Shown in pieces: positions 20,299-29,482 of a DNA stretch of 64,000 nt. A program made the translations under genes and the position numbers. Location: the NCBI RefSeq assembly GCF_027023985.1, contig NZ_JALVTW010000015.1, positions 49,460-113,459 of the forward strand, given 5' to 3'. A model generated the notes under the pieces. The model made no database searches. It saw only the letters and a program-made list of their open reading frames with translations, and was not told the DNA's origin. The first letter of the stretch is position 1. The number at the start of each line of letters is the position of its first letter. Source of the stretch: Persephonella sp. (GTDB lineage: Bacteria > Aquificota > Aquificia > Aquificales > Hydrogenothermaceae).

Positions 20299-21255
20299 AT
20301 GAAAATGAAAAAATATTTTGTCAGAAACCTACAGGAAGGGTGGATGCTAATAAGGGAAGAATTAGGGGAAAATGCTATTATTGTTTCCATCAAAGAATCT
20401 GATGGACAATTTGAGATAATAGCAGCAAGCCCCGGAAAAAATACCCAGAAGCAAAAAAATCATTTATATGAAAGATTCAAAAAATCATTCAAAGATGAAA
20501 AAGATATATCAGGATATGAGAAGCTAATAGACCTGCTCACAAAACTTAAAAGCATAGATTTACCTGACAGTCTTTTAAATGAAATTCAGGACGAGATTTT
20601 CAAAATATATATCCCGGTTGTTGAGGGAATTAAAAAAGTAAATATCTCAAGCAGAATAGAAAGAACTCCTCTTAGAAAAAAATATATAAACATTCTTGGA
20701 AATATTTCCTCAGGGAAAAGCACAACAATAGCAAAGCTGGCTTCAATTCTAAATTTTGAAAGGGAGAAAAAAATAGCCGTTGCATCCTTTGATTTTTACA
20801 AAGTCGGAGGTTCAGAAGGTCTAAAACGCTTTGCAGAAATGATGCATATTCCGTTCTTCTTTATAAAAAATGAAAAGGAGCTAATCCTTTATAAAAATGC
20901 ATTTGATGAGTATGAACACATTATCTTTGATACACCGGGAAATATTAGAAATCTCCCTGAGATTGAAAAGTTGATGACATTTATAACTTCAAGTCCTGAA
21001 GCAGAAAATATTCTCACAATACCTTTAACCAAAAAAGAAACACTGATTGATAAAGACATAAGATATTTCAGCAAATTTAATATAGACCATCTGATATTAA
21101 CAAAATACGACGAAATAGAAACATTTAATCCGATTTACTTTATACTCGCCCATTACGACTACAAGATTAGCTATATAACAAATGGCCTTGAAGTTCCTCA
21201 AGATATTAAAACTGCAGATGAAATCTTATCCAGGATTGCAGAGGTGATAGACTGA
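20299..21255 (+). CDS. flhF: Flagellar biosynthesis SRP-family GTPase FlhF
   Basis: 318 residues from ATG 20299, with GAGGGG 7 bases upstream. A TTG 33 bases earlier would lie inside the promoter and is rejected. The N-terminal region (KYFVRNLQEGWMLIREELGENAIIVSI) is the B domain of FlhF. The NG GTPase domain follows with P-loop ILGNISSGKSTTIAKLA, AVASFDFYKVGG, the Walker B-like IIFDTPGN, and LILTKYDE (TKxD). FlhF places the flagellum at the pole and sets flagellar number with FlhG. The P-loop reads NISSGKST where most FlhF have PTGVGKTTT. It overlaps flhG by one base (TGATG). Confidence 0.9.
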   Translation: MKMKKYFVRNLQEGWMLIREELGENAIIVSIKESDGQFEIIAASPGKNTQKQKNHLYERFKKSFKDEKDISGYEKLIDLLTKLKSIDLPDSLLNEIQDEIFKIYIPVVEGIKKVNISSRIERTPLRKKYINILGNISSGKSTTIAKLASILNFEREKKIAVASFDFYKVGGSEGLKRFAEMMHIPFFFIKNEKELILYKNAFDEYEHIIFDTPGNIRNLPEIEKLMTFITSSPEAENILTIPLTKKETLIDKDIRYFSKFNIDHLILTKYDEIETFNPIYFILAHYDYKISYITNGLEVPQDIKTADEILSRIAEVID

Positions 21256-22118
21256 TGAGAGACCAGGCAGAAAAACTGAGAGATATGGTAAAGAATAGGA
21301 AATCCCTTGATTTTCAGGTTATTTCCATAACATCAGGTAAAGGTGGTGTTGGGAAAACAAGCTTTACTGTAAATCTAGCCTATCAACTTCAAAAGACAGG
21401 TAAAAGTGTTCTTATACTTGATGCTGACCTTGCTCTTGCAAATGTAGATATTATTTTAGGGGAACGTCCTAAATACAATCTTCTTCACCTTTTATCAGGT
21501 GAAAAAAATATAAATGAGATTATCTGGGAATCAAAATACGGAATAAAGTTTATTCCTGCATCTTCAGGATTTGAGGAACTGGCAAATCTTCCACAGGAAA
21601 AACAGATACAGATAATAAACTCTTTTCAGGAGATATATTACAACTTTGACATAATGCTGATAGACACATCAGCAGGAATATCTGAAAATGTAATTAATTT
21701 CTGCCTTGCATCTGACAGAACCATTGTTATAACAACACCTGACCCAACAGCTCTGGCAGATTCTTATGCAATATCAAGAATTCTCCTTAACTATAAACCG
21801 GACAATATGGATTTAGGCCTTGTGGTAAATCTGGTAGAAAGCGAAGAAGAAGCAGAAAAAATGTTCAGGGGAATGAATAACATACTAAAAGAGTTTACAG
21901 GTAAAGAAATCACTTACTACGGATTTATAAGAAAAGACAAAAAATTATCTGAATCAGTAAGGGATAGATACGTTTTATCTGCAGTAAATCCCAAGGCAAC
22001 TTACAGTCAGGATGTTGAGGCAATAGCAAAATATATCATTGAAGGTAAAAGACCTGTTAGAAAAGAAAATTTCTGGAATAGATTTCTTAACAATCTTAAA
22101 AACTTAAAACTTGATTAG
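21255..22118 (+). CDS. flhG: MinD-like flagellar number regulator FlhG
   Basis: 287 residues. Deviant Walker A SGKGGVGKTSF near residue 28, ILDADLALANVDIILG, IMLIDTSAGIS, and the FlhG-type ending with a basic amphipathic tail (FWNRFLNNLKNLKL) as membrane anchor. It is distinct from the MinD at 28675-29460. It antagonises FlhF and limits flagella. Position between flhF and fliA is the classic arrangement (also called fleN/ylxH). Confidence 0.93.
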   Translation: MRDQAEKLRDMVKNRKSLDFQVISITSGKGGVGKTSFTVNLAYQLQKTGKSVLILDADLALANVDIILGERPKYNLLHLLSGEKNINEIIWESKYGIKFIPASSGFEELANLPQEKQIQIINSFQEIYYNFDIMLIDTSAGISENVINFCLASDRTIVITTPDPTALADSYAISRILLNYKPDNMDLGLVVNLVESEEEAEKMFRGMNNILKEFTGKEITYYGFIRKDKKLSESVRDRYVLSAVNPKATYSQDVEAIAKYIIEGKRPVRKENFWNRFLNNLKNLKLD

Positions 22119-22129
22119 GAGGAGAGGCC

Positions 22130-22855
22130 ATGAAGATTTCGACAAAAGAGAGAAACCAGATAATAATGGAATTCCTTCCAAAAATTCATTATATAGTCCA
22201 GTCTATAAAGCAGGAAAATCTACCTCCTACAATTACAGAAGAAGACCTTATTAACACAGGGGTTCTTGGCCTTATTGATGCAATAAATAAATTTGACCCT
22301 GAGAAAGGAGTTAAACTATCTACTTATGCAGAGATAAGAATAAGGGGTCATATAATAGACAGCCTCAGGAAACTTGACTGGGTGCCAAGGAATGTTAGAC
22401 AAAAGGCAAGACATATTGAAACAGCAATTTTGGAAGTTGAACAAAAACTTGGTAGAGAAGCCTCTCCTGAAGAAATAGCAGAATATTTAGGTATGGATGT
22501 TGAAGAATATATGAAATATGCAGAAAAAATATCAAACAGTGGGCTTGTATCAATAGATAGCAAAGTTGGTTCAGATGAAGACGGAACAACAAGCCTGTGG
22601 CAGATTATATCCATCAATGATGACACCCCTGATAAGTATGTTGAAGAAGAAGAGTTGAAAAGAATAATAACTGATATAATATCTAAGTTAAAGGAAAGGG
22701 AAAGACTTGTTATAACACTTTATTACTATGAAGAACTTTCAATGAAGGAAATAGGTGAAATTTTAGGACTTACAGAATCAAGGATTTCCCAAATACATAC
22801 AAAAACAATGATGAAAATTAAAAATATGATTAGGAAATACATAGATAAGGATTAG
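22130..22855 (+). CDS. fliA: Flagellar sigma factor FliA (sigma-28)
   Basis: 241 residues. Regions 2 (LINTGVLGLIDAINKFDPEKGVKLSTYAEIRIRGHIIDSLRKLDWVPRNVRQKA), 3 (LGREASPEEIAEYLGMDVEEY) and 4 (ERLVITLYYYEELSMKEIGEILGLTESRISQIH) are complete; DWVPRSVR-like wording marks FliA/WhiG. It directs transcription of late flagellar genes. AGGAGGAG precedes the ATG. It belongs to the operon driven by the sigma-54 promoter at 20255, so the cascade RpoN to FliA is visible in DNA. Confidence 0.94.
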   Translation: MKISTKERNQIIMEFLPKIHYIVQSIKQENLPPTITEEDLINTGVLGLIDAINKFDPEKGVKLSTYAEIRIRGHIIDSLRKLDWVPRNVRQKARHIETAILEVEQKLGREASPEEIAEYLGMDVEEYMKYAEKISNSGLVSIDSKVGSDEDGTTSLWQIISINDDTPDKYVEEEELKRIITDIISKLKERERLVITLYYYEELSMKEIGEILGLTESRISQIHTKTMMKIKNMIRKYIDKD

Positions 22856-23344
22856 ATGGAGAAAAATGTTTACATACATTACTTGATAGGCGAACTGGAG
22901 AGTTATGTTATAGATAACAGAAATAAAATAGAGAAGTTGATTAGTAATCAGAAAAAAATAAGTGTGCAGGATAGTGTTTTTATTTTTGATAAATTCTCAA
23001 ATAGTTTAAGGAAAACCAAAGACCTGATAAAACTATCCCGTGAAATAAACGACAGAGATACCCTTAGAACCATATCAATTATATCCTCAGAAACAGTAGC
23101 ATGGGTAATGTTCACCCTCCCTTCAATAGAATCCTCAATGCCTGTTTTTCTGGAAAATCTAATAGTTTATGACCGCCATATAATTGATGCTCTGGGGGAG
23201 TTATTGCTTGAATTTGATGAGTTTATAGAAACCCCTGAGAAACTAAAAGCGGTAAATCCTGAAGTGTTTAATATGATAAATGAGATATCAATGACGTTCG
23301 GTCATTTATCTAAAATGATTGAAAAAGGGGCAGTGGAAAATTAA
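22856..23344 (+). CDS. Unknown protein at the end of the flagellar regulatory operon
   Basis: 162 residues, starting on the base after the fliA stop, so certainly in the operon. All-helical in appearance with heptad-like spacing (ELESYVIDNRNKIEKLISNQKKI; TFGHLSKMIEKGAVEN), no Cys, no membrane segment. Not recognised. In other bacteria this slot often carries FlhF/FliA accessory proteins, chemotaxis proteins or an anti-sigma factor such as FlgM; the length and helical nature would permit a FliA partner, but no family resemblance supports it. It overlaps the end of the convergent fabL by 4 bases. Confidence 0.7.
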   Translation: MEKNVYIHYLIGELESYVIDNRNKIEKLISNQKKISVQDSVFIFDKFSNSLRKTKDLIKLSREINDRDTLRTISIISSETVAWVMFTLPSIESSMPVFLENLIVYDRHIIDALGELLLEFDEFIETPEKLKAVNPEVFNMINEISMTFGHLSKMIEKGAVEN

Positions 23345-24126
23345 CGCCCCCTGACAAGAGATAATCCACCATCCACTATTATAGTTTGACCCTGTATCCA
23401 TTTTGCATCTGGTGTGCATAAAAATCCGACAACACCAGCAATATCTTCAGGCATTCCCATTCTTCCAAGGGGTGTAAGTTTTATGGTTCCTTCTTTTACT
23501 TCTTCATAATTAGGGAATAACTGGATAGCCTCTGTATCTATTGGCCCTCCGGAAACTGTATTAACGTTTATTCCTTTAGGACCGAACTCAACAGCTGCAT
23601 ATCTAACAAGTGCTTCCAGTGCTGATTTTGCAGCACCGTGTATTGCATAATTAGGCATATAATCTCTGGTTCCTGTGGAAGATATTGCTATGATTTTTCC
23701 TTCTCTACCTTCCATAAGTGGAACAGCCCTTTGGGTGCTCCATATAAATCCCATTACTGTAATATCAAAAATTCTTCTTGTTCCTTTTTCCTTGAGTCTT
23801 AAAAATGGTGCAAATCCTCCTACAACCTCTCTTCCGGAAGCAACAGCATTACTGACAAAAATATCAAGATATCCAAACTTTTCTTTTATTTCATCAAAAA
23901 CCCTGTCTATATCCTCTTTTTTCCCAAAATCTCCCTGAATTGCATAACCTTTTACACCTTTACTTTCTATTTCTTTTACAACTTCATCAGCTTTTTCCTT
24001 GTTTTTGTAGTAATTAATTATTACATCTGCTCCCATCTCAGCAAGTTTTAGGGCGATTGCTCTGCCTATTCCTCTACTTCCCCCTGTGATAAATGCAAGT
24101 TTTCCCTCAAGCTCTCTACAGGCCAT
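23341..24126 (-). CDS. fabL: FabL-type enoyl-ACP reductase (SDR family)
   Basis: 261 residues, short-chain dehydrogenase fold. TGGSRGIGRAIA near residue 14 binds the nucleotide. NYAIHGAAKSALEALVRY gives the Y-x6-K pair typical of enoyl reductases, not the Y-x3-K of ordinary SDRs. NVNTVSGGPIDTEAIQLFPNYEEV and GQTIIVDGGLSL closely echo Bacillus FabL. It would reduce trans-2-enoyl-ACP in the last step of each elongation cycle, using NADPH. Last gene of the nine-gene min operon. Another SDR role is possible but the FabL match is distinctive. Confidence 0.83.
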   Translation of the reverse strand: MACRELEGKLAFITGGSRGIGRAIALKLAEMGADVIINYYKNKEKADEVVKEIESKGVKGYAIQGDFGKKEDIDRVFDEIKEKFGYLDIFVSNAVASGREVVGGFAPFLRLKEKGTRRIFDITVMGFIWSTQRAVPLMEGREGKIIAISSTGTRDYMPNYAIHGAAKSALEALVRYAAVEFGPKGINVNTVSGGPIDTEAIQLFPNYEEVKEGTIKLTPLGRMGMPEDIAGVVGFLCTPDAKWIQGQTIIVDGGLSLVRGR

Positions 24127-24138
24127 TTATTTCCTCCT

Positions 24139-24450
24139 TTAGTGATGCTGATGTTTTTTAAGTTCTTCTAAGAATTTTTGGAGAAGTGTTTCCCCGTGAT
24201 AACCTTCTTCCACAAGGCCAAGGAAAATTCTTATTTCATCTTCATTAGGTTCTCTACCTAAAATATCAATTATTTGTTCAAACTCAACAAAAGTATCCTT
24301 GTCCCATCCCTCTCCAAACATCTCACCATCTGTTACAGCGAGAGGGTCTTCAACTTTTGTTTTAAGGGCTTCTTTATATCCAAGGATAAACATAATTACC
24401 ATTAAAACCAAAAAAACAGCTGCAATAATAATTGACAGAATTAATTCCAT
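24139..24450 (-). CDS. Small membrane-anchored protein of unknown function
   Basis: 103 residues: one N-terminal transmembrane helix (ILSIIIAAVFLVLMVIMFILGY) then a soluble acidic domain of about 75 residues (VEFEQIIDILGREPNEDEIRIFLGLVEEGYHG) ending in HQHH. Not recognised. It sits between trpD and fabL with 10-12-base gaps, inside the long minus-strand operon. The terminal His cluster could bind metal, which is speculative. Confidence 0.7.
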   Translation of the reverse strand: MELILSIIIAAVFLVLMVIMFILGYKEALKTKVEDPLAVTDGEMFGEGWDKDTFVEFEQIIDILGREPNEDEIRIFLGLVEEGYHGETLLQKFLEELKKHQHH

Positions 24451-24460
24451 TTCTACCCTC

Positions 24461-25471
24461 CTAATTAAAATCTCTCAATTCTTCAAGAACCTGATATGCC
24501 TTTTTAGAATAAATTGTTTCCTTTGCAAGTTCAATACCTTCTTGCACAGTATCAACAATTCCAACAACTTTTAATGCAAATGCAGCATTAATCGCAACAA
24601 AATCTGTTTTTGGGGAATTATCCTTTCCTTCAAGGATAGAAAGGGCTATTTTCAGATTATAATCAAGATCTCCACCTTGAATATCCTGCAAGGAAGCTGA
24701 TTTAAGTCCAAAATCTTCCGGTCTTACAGTATAGATATTTATTTCACCTTCATTCACTTCTCCTATAAGGGTTTCTCCTGTAATTGATACCTCATCAAGT
24801 CCTTCCATACCGTGAACCACAAATGCCTTCTCTATACCAAGATTTACTAAAACTCTGGATAAAGGTTCAACAAGTTTTTGGTCATAAACCCCCATAAGCT
24901 GATATTTAGCCTCAGCTGGATTTGAAAGGGGACCCAGTATATTAAAAATGGTTCTAACTCCTATTTCTCTTCTTTGTCTAATTACATTTTTCATTGCAGG
25001 ATGGTAGATAGGAGCAAATAAAAATGCCAGTCCGATTTCTTCAAGGGCTTTTGCTGCCTTTTCAGGAGGCATTTCTATATTGATACCAAGGGCTTCCATT
25101 ATATCTGCACTACCACATTTTGAAGAAACTGACCTGTTTCCATGCTTTGCAACCTTTGCCCCTGCCCCTGCAACAACAAATGCAGTTATTGTGGATACAT
25201 TAAAGGTGTTTACCTTATCCCCGCCTGTTCCACATGTATCAACCAGCCTTGATTTATCCTTAACAGGAACTTTAACCGCATTCTGCCTCATTATTTTTGC
25301 AGCAGAGGATATTTCATCTACTGTCTCACCTTTCATTTTTAGCCCAATAAGGACAGCACCTATCTGGGCATCAGTTAGTTCACCTTGCATAAGAAGGGAA
25401 AACAGCTTCTCAGTTTCTTCAGGGGTTAAATCCTTAAACTCTGTAATCTTTTTGATTAGCTCTTTAATCAT
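24461..25471 (-). CDS. trpD: Anthranilate phosphoribosyltransferase
   Basis: 336 residues. The PRPP and anthranilate motifs are intact: [38 protein letters not shown], and [34 protein letters not shown]. It makes phosphoribosyl anthranilate, the second step of tryptophan synthesis. No other trp gene is in the window. Its ATG overlaps the stop of the SurA-like gene (ATGA). Confidence 0.96.
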   Translation of the reverse strand: MIKELIKKITEFKDLTPEETEKLFSLLMQGELTDAQIGAVLIGLKMKGETVDEISSAAKIMRQNAVKVPVKDKSRLVDTCGTGGDKVNTFNVSTITAFVVAGAGAKVAKHGNRSVSSKCGSADIMEALGINIEMPPEKAAKALEEIGLAFLFAPIYHPAMKNVIRQRREIGVRTIFNILGPLSNPAEAKYQLMGVYDQKLVEPLSRVLVNLGIEKAFVVHGMEGLDEVSITGETLIGEVNEGEINIYTVRPEDFGLKSASLQDIQGGDLDYNLKIALSILEGKDNSPKTDFVAINAAFALKVVGIVDTVQEGIELAKETIYSKKAYQVLEELRDFN

Positions 25472-26340
25472 TTTTTCTCCGGTTTAAGGGATTTATCTAA
25501 GTATTCAATTGATGCCTGTTGTCTGAGTTTTTTAAGCTGTATTTCAAACTCTTTTTTAAGCTGTTTTTGAATCTCCTCACCTTTTGGTGGCTCTTGAACC
25601 ATTTTATTTTCTTCTTTTTCTATATAAACAAAATAAATTCCTTTCTTATCAGGCACTTCAAATATATCTCCCACCTTGTGCTGCCATATTCTTTCATCAA
25701 GGGAGGATACAAGGTCACCTTTTTTAACTTCTCCCAGTAAACCTCCTTTTTCTGCTGTTAAAGGGTCATCTGAGTATTTTTTTGCCATTTCTGCAAAATT
25801 TTCAGGTGTGAGTTTTTCTTTTAAAAGATTATATTTTTCTTTAAAATCCGATTTCTGGCTGGATAGGAATATAATTCTGATTTTTCTAAGTTTTTCCTCT
25901 TTACCTTCTTTGATTCCACCAAACATACTTCTTCTTAAATAAATCTGGATGTATCTTTGAACAAGAAGCTCCCTTTTTACAAGGTCTTTAAACTCGCTGA
26001 AAGAAATATTCTGACTTTCAAGTTTTTTCTTAAATTCCTCTACGCTATCTATTCCGTTTACCTTTGCCATTCTAAGTATTGCCTGATTTATTTCTTCCGG
26101 AGAAACCTGTATTCCGTATTTTTCAGCTGCCTGTGCCACAAGTATCTGGTCAATTAATTTTTGGGCTGCCTGTTTTTTGTCAGTCACCCCGAACCACTGC
26201 ATCGCCAGTTCAAGTTCAGACTGCAAAACAGGATAGCCGTTTATTACCATAACTATTCTGTCAAAGAGCTTAATATTGTCCTTTGCTGCGGCAAACCCTA
26301 TAAAAAGTAATGTAAATAGGATTATTAATCTATTTTTCAT
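25468..26340 (-). CDS. SurA-like periplasmic peptidyl-prolyl isomerase/chaperone
   Basis: About 290 residues from ATG 26340, which has AAGGAA ahead and gives a good signal peptide ([18 protein letters not shown]); a start 33 bases upstream is less likely. SurA-N domain: [42 protein letters not shown] and the following long helices. A parvulin-type rotamase follows ([14 protein letters not shown]...[29 protein letters not shown]). Its likely role is helping outer-membrane proteins fold. There is only one parvulin domain, as in shorter homologues. It overlaps glmU by 11 bases. Confidence 0.86.
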   Translation of the reverse strand: MKNRLIILFTLLFIGFAAAKDNIKLFDRIVMVINGYPVLQSELELAMQWFGVTDKKQAAQKLIDQILVAQAAEKYGIQVSPEEINQAILRMAKVNGIDSVEEFKKKLESQNISFSEFKDLVKRELLVQRYIQIYLRRSMFGGIKEGKEEKLRKIRIIFLSSQKSDFKEKYNLLKEKLTPENFAEMAKKYSDDPLTAEKGGLLGEVKKGDLVSSLDERIWQHKVGDIFEVPDKKGIYFVYIEKEENKMVQEPPKGEEIQKQLKKEFEIQLKKLRQQASIEYLDKSLKPEKK

Positions 26341-27778
26341 ATTTCTTTTTCCTTTTCTCAGCATAATTTTCAATTACTTTTTGCTGGTTCCTCTCTATTG
26401 CCAGTGCTTTATCCGGAACATCCTTTGTTATAACTGAACCTGAACCTGTTATTGCTTCTTCTCCTATTGTCACAGGAGCAACAAGCATAGTATCACTGCC
26501 GATAAAGGCTTTATCCTTTATTACGGTTTTATGTTTTTGGAAACCATCATAATTACAGGTTATTGTTCCTGCTCCGATATTAACATCTTTCCCTATCTCT
26601 GCATCACCTAAATAAGCAAGATGTTTTGCCGCCGTGTTTTCACCTACCACAGAATTTTTAACTTCCACAAAATTTCCTATCTGGGCATTTTGTTTTATAA
26701 CAGAGTTGTTTCTGATTCTTGCATAGGGACCTATAACAGCATTATCTTCTATTACAGAATCTTCAATGATTGAACCTTTCAGAATTTTTACATTTTTACC
26801 TATTGTGGAATTTATAATGGTTGCATTTTCCTCTATAACTGTATCCTCTCCTATTGTTGTTCTGCCCTTTAGAGATACTCCCTGATATATCTCAACATCA
26901 GGAGACAATTCAACATCAAATTCTATATAAACTGTTTCAGGGTTATGGAATGTGGTTCCGGCATAAGACCAGAACTGGAGGTACTTCATTCTCAGGATAT
27001 TTTCTGCTTTTGCTAAATCCCACCTGTCGTTGACACCTATAAACTGGGTGTAATCCGGAACAAGAAGGGCATAGACCTCTTTACCCATCTCATTAAGAAG
27101 CTGGATAACATCTGTAAGATAATACTCTCCCTGTGCATTATTGTTCTCAAGTTTGTCTATTACCTGTTTTAGATAAGGGGCATAAAATAGATAAATTCCG
27201 GTATTTATCTCGTTAATTTGCTGCTCTTCGTGGGTAGCATCCTTTTCTTCAACAATTTTTATTATTCTGTGGTTTTTATCTTTTATGATTCTGCCGTATC
27301 CCAGCGGGTTAGGAACCATTGTTGTTATGACAACACCGGCAATATTTTCATTTCTATAGTCGTGGCCACCTTCTGCCGGTGCCCCTTCAAATCTCATCAT
27401 GGCATCCATATATTTGACTGCATTCTTTAGGGTTTCACCTTCAATAAGTGGAAGGTCACCATTCAGTATCATAACTATCCCATCAAAATCTTCCCAATAT
27501 GGCTTTGTCTGGGCTACTGCATGTCCTGTCCCAAGCTGCTCTTCCTGCTCAACAAATACACAACCCTGACAATCTATAGCATTTTTAACCTGTTCCTTTT
27601 CATGTCCTATCACATATATAAGTTTTTCCGGATTAGCCCATCTGGCTGCAAGGGAAACATAATGAATCATAGGTTTCCCAAGAATTTTATGAATTACCTT
27701 TGGTTTTTTAGACCTAAATCTTGTTCCTTTCCCTGCGGCAAGTATCACTGTTATAAGTCTTTCGTGATGACAACCCAT
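26330..27778 (-). CDS. glmU: Bifunctional GlmU (GlcNAc-1-P uridylyltransferase / GlcN-1-P acetyltransferase)
   Basis: 482 residues. Uridylyltransferase part: VILAAGKGTRFRSKKPKVIHKILGKPM, QEEQLGTGHAVAQT, LNGDLPLI, and EINTGIYLF. From about residue 290 a left-handed beta-helix of hexapeptide repeats contains the acetyltransferase His in AAKHLAYLGDAEIGKDVNIGAGTITCNYDG. It makes UDP-GlcNAc for peptidoglycan and LPS. AAGGGG precedes the ATG. The region around residues 140-150 (FEGAPAEGGHDYRN) is a small insertion relative to the usual 456-residue enzyme. Confidence 0.96.
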   Translation of the reverse strand: MGCHHERLITVILAAGKGTRFRSKKPKVIHKILGKPMIHYVSLAARWANPEKLIYVIGHEKEQVKNAIDCQGCVFVEQEEQLGTGHAVAQTKPYWEDFDGIVMILNGDLPLIEGETLKNAVKYMDAMMRFEGAPAEGGHDYRNENIAGVVITTMVPNPLGYGRIIKDKNHRIIKIVEEKDATHEEQQINEINTGIYLFYAPYLKQVIDKLENNNAQGEYYLTDVIQLLNEMGKEVYALLVPDYTQFIGVNDRWDLAKAENILRMKYLQFWSYAGTTFHNPETVYIEFDVELSPDVEIYQGVSLKGRTTIGEDTVIEENATIINSTIGKNVKILKGSIIEDSVIEDNAVIGPYARIRNNSVIKQNAQIGNFVEVKNSVVGENTAAKHLAYLGDAEIGKDVNIGAGTITCNYDGFQKHKTVIKDKAFIGSDTMLVAPVTIGEEAITGSGSVITKDVPDKALAIERNQQKVIENYAEKRKKKYEK

Positions 27779-27781
27779 TGG

Positions 27782-28417
27782 CTACCCCTTTACCAGTGTA
27801 TTTTCAAGTTTTTCTATAATATCCATAACTTTTTGATTTTTTGTTTTATAGGTTGCTCTGTTTACAATTAGCTTTGCTGAAGATGGGGCAATCTCTTCAA
27901 TAACCACAAGGCCATTTTCCCTTAATGTTCTTCCTGTTTCAACAATATCAACAATAAACTCAGAAAGGCCTACCAGCGGTGCAAGTTCAATTGAACCGTA
28001 AAGCTCTATAATTTGAACCTCTATACCTTTTTTGCCAAAAAATTCCCTTGCTATATTGGGATATTTTGTTGAGATTTTTAGAGAAGTTGGATTTGAAAAA
28101 TATTTTTCCCTATCCTGTGGAAGTCCTGCAACCATTATTGTGCAGGCACCAATTCCTAAATCAACAGGTCTGTAAACATCAGGTTTTAATTCCATCAGCA
28201 AATCATCACCGGCTACTCCAAGGTCTGCAACACCATATTCCACATAGGTTGGAACATCTTTTGCCCTGACAAGTAAAAATCTAAAATCTTTGGTTTCCAG
28301 AATAAGCTTCCTTGAGTTTTGCTGAACTTCTTCCTTTAAAATATCACTTTCTTTAAAAATCTGTATAGTCTGGTCAAACAATCTTCCCTTTGGTAAAGCA
28401 ACTGTCAGCTTTTCCAT
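27782..28417 (-). CDS. hisG: ATP phosphoribosyltransferase, short form HisG
   Basis: 211 residues: TVALPKGRLFDQTIQIF, VRAKDVPTYVEYGVADLGVAGDD, and FIVDIVETGRTLRENGL are the catalytic motifs. It condenses ATP and PRPP, the first step of histidine synthesis. The C-terminal ACT-like regulatory domain is absent; short HisG enzymes need the HisZ partner for activity and feedback control, so a hisZ should exist elsewhere. Located between minE and glmU with 3-base gaps. Confidence 0.95.
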   Translation of the reverse strand: MEKLTVALPKGRLFDQTIQIFKESDILKEEVQQNSRKLILETKDFRFLLVRAKDVPTYVEYGVADLGVAGDDLLMELKPDVYRPVDLGIGACTIMVAGLPQDREKYFSNPTSLKISTKYPNIAREFFGKKGIEVQIIELYGSIELAPLVGLSEFIVDIVETGRTLRENGLVVIEEIAPSSAKLIVNRATYKTKNQKVMDIIEKLENTLVKG

Positions 28418-28420
28418 AGA

Positions 28421-28672
28421 TTACTCGCCGCGTTCCTTTGCAAATGGTATGCTTATCCATAGCTGGTCTACAGAACCATCATTTTTTATTTCAACTTCTA
28501 TTCTATGGGAGTCAAACTGAGGATATTTTGCGAATACCTGAACTAAATCCTGCTGGAGTATTTCCGCAAAATTTGGTGGAAGACCTCTTCTTTCATAAGA
28601 AAGGACCATCATTAATCTGTTTTTTGCAACATCTGAAGATTTTTTTCTTTTAAAAAGGTCAAATAACGACAT
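28421..28672 (-). CDS. minE: Cell division topological specificity factor MinE
   Basis: 83 residues: N-terminal membrane-targeting segment SLFDLFKRKKSS, MinD-activating helix KNRLMMVLSYERRG, and the anti-MinCD beta domain ending WISIPF. It stimulates MinD ATPase and drives pole-to-pole oscillation that keeps the division ring at mid-cell. Directly behind minD (2 bases). Confidence 0.94.
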   Translation of the reverse strand: MSLFDLFKRKKSSDVAKNRLMMVLSYERRGLPPNFAEILQQDLVQVFAKYPQFDSHRIEVEIKNDGSVDQLWISIPFAKERGE

Positions 28673-28674
28673 TA

Positions 28675-29460
28675 TTACCTCCCAAATAACCTTGCAAAGA
28701 ATCCTTTTTTAGTTTCCAGTTCAGTGAACGGAACTTCTTCCCCTTCTAATCTTCTTGCTATATTCATAAGTGCCTTTCCTGCAGCATACTCTTCATGGAG
28801 AACAATCGGTTCCCCTTTATTTGTAAAATCAACCATCTTTTCTTCATCAGGCACTATTCCTATTTTGGGAATTTGGAGAATCTCTTCTATATCCTCAACA
28901 GAAAGCATTTCTCCTTTTTTAACCTGATGAGGTCTTATTCTATTTATGATTAGTTTTATGTTTTCTTTTTCCATTTTTTCCAACAACCCAATTATCCTGT
29001 CTGCATCTCTTACAGAAGATACTTCTGGGTTTGTAACTACAAGTGCCTCATCGGCAGGGGTGGCAGCTGTTTTAAATCCCCCTTCTATACCGGCAGGAGA
29101 ATCTATAAATATGTAATTAAATTCTTCCCTTAGTTCATCAACAATTTCTTGAAGTTGCTCCGGTTTAACAGCATCTTTATCCTTTGTCTGTGCAGCTGGA
29201 AGAAGATAAAGTGGATTTCCCCTTTTGTCCTTAACAAGTGCTTTTTTTGCCGGAACTCGCCCTTCTACAACATCCACAATATCATAAACAATTCTGTTTT
29301 CTAATCCCAGTATCATATCCAGATTTCTAAGCCCAATATCTGCATCTATGGTAAGCACCTTTTTCCCCATTTTAGCCAGTGCTGTAGCAATATTTGCTGT
29401 TACTGTTGTTTTTCCTACCCCGCCTTTTCCTGAAGTTACAACAAAAACTCTTGCTGTCAT
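28675..29460 (-). CDS. minD: Septum site-determining ATPase MinD
   Basis: 261 residues. VVTSGKGGVGKTTVTANIATALA is the deviant Walker A, with DADIGLRNLDMILGLENR, FIDSPAGIE and a C-terminal amphipathic membrane helix (KKGFFARLFGR). It recruits MinC to the membrane and is ejected by MinE. The gene lies 22 bases behind minC. Confidence 0.97.
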   Translation of the reverse strand: MTARVFVVTSGKGGVGKTTVTANIATALAKMGKKVLTIDADIGLRNLDMILGLENRIVYDIVDVVEGRVPAKKALVKDKRGNPLYLLPAAQTKDKDAVKPEQLQEIVDELREEFNYIFIDSPAGIEGGFKTAATPADEALVVTNPEVSSVRDADRIIGLLEKMEKENIKLIINRIRPHQVKKGEMLSVEDIEEILQIPKIGIVPDEEKMVDFTNKGEPIVLHEEYAAGKALMNIARRLEGEEVPFTELETKKGFFARLFGR

Positions 29461-29482
29461 AATTAATACCCCTACTTCTTGT

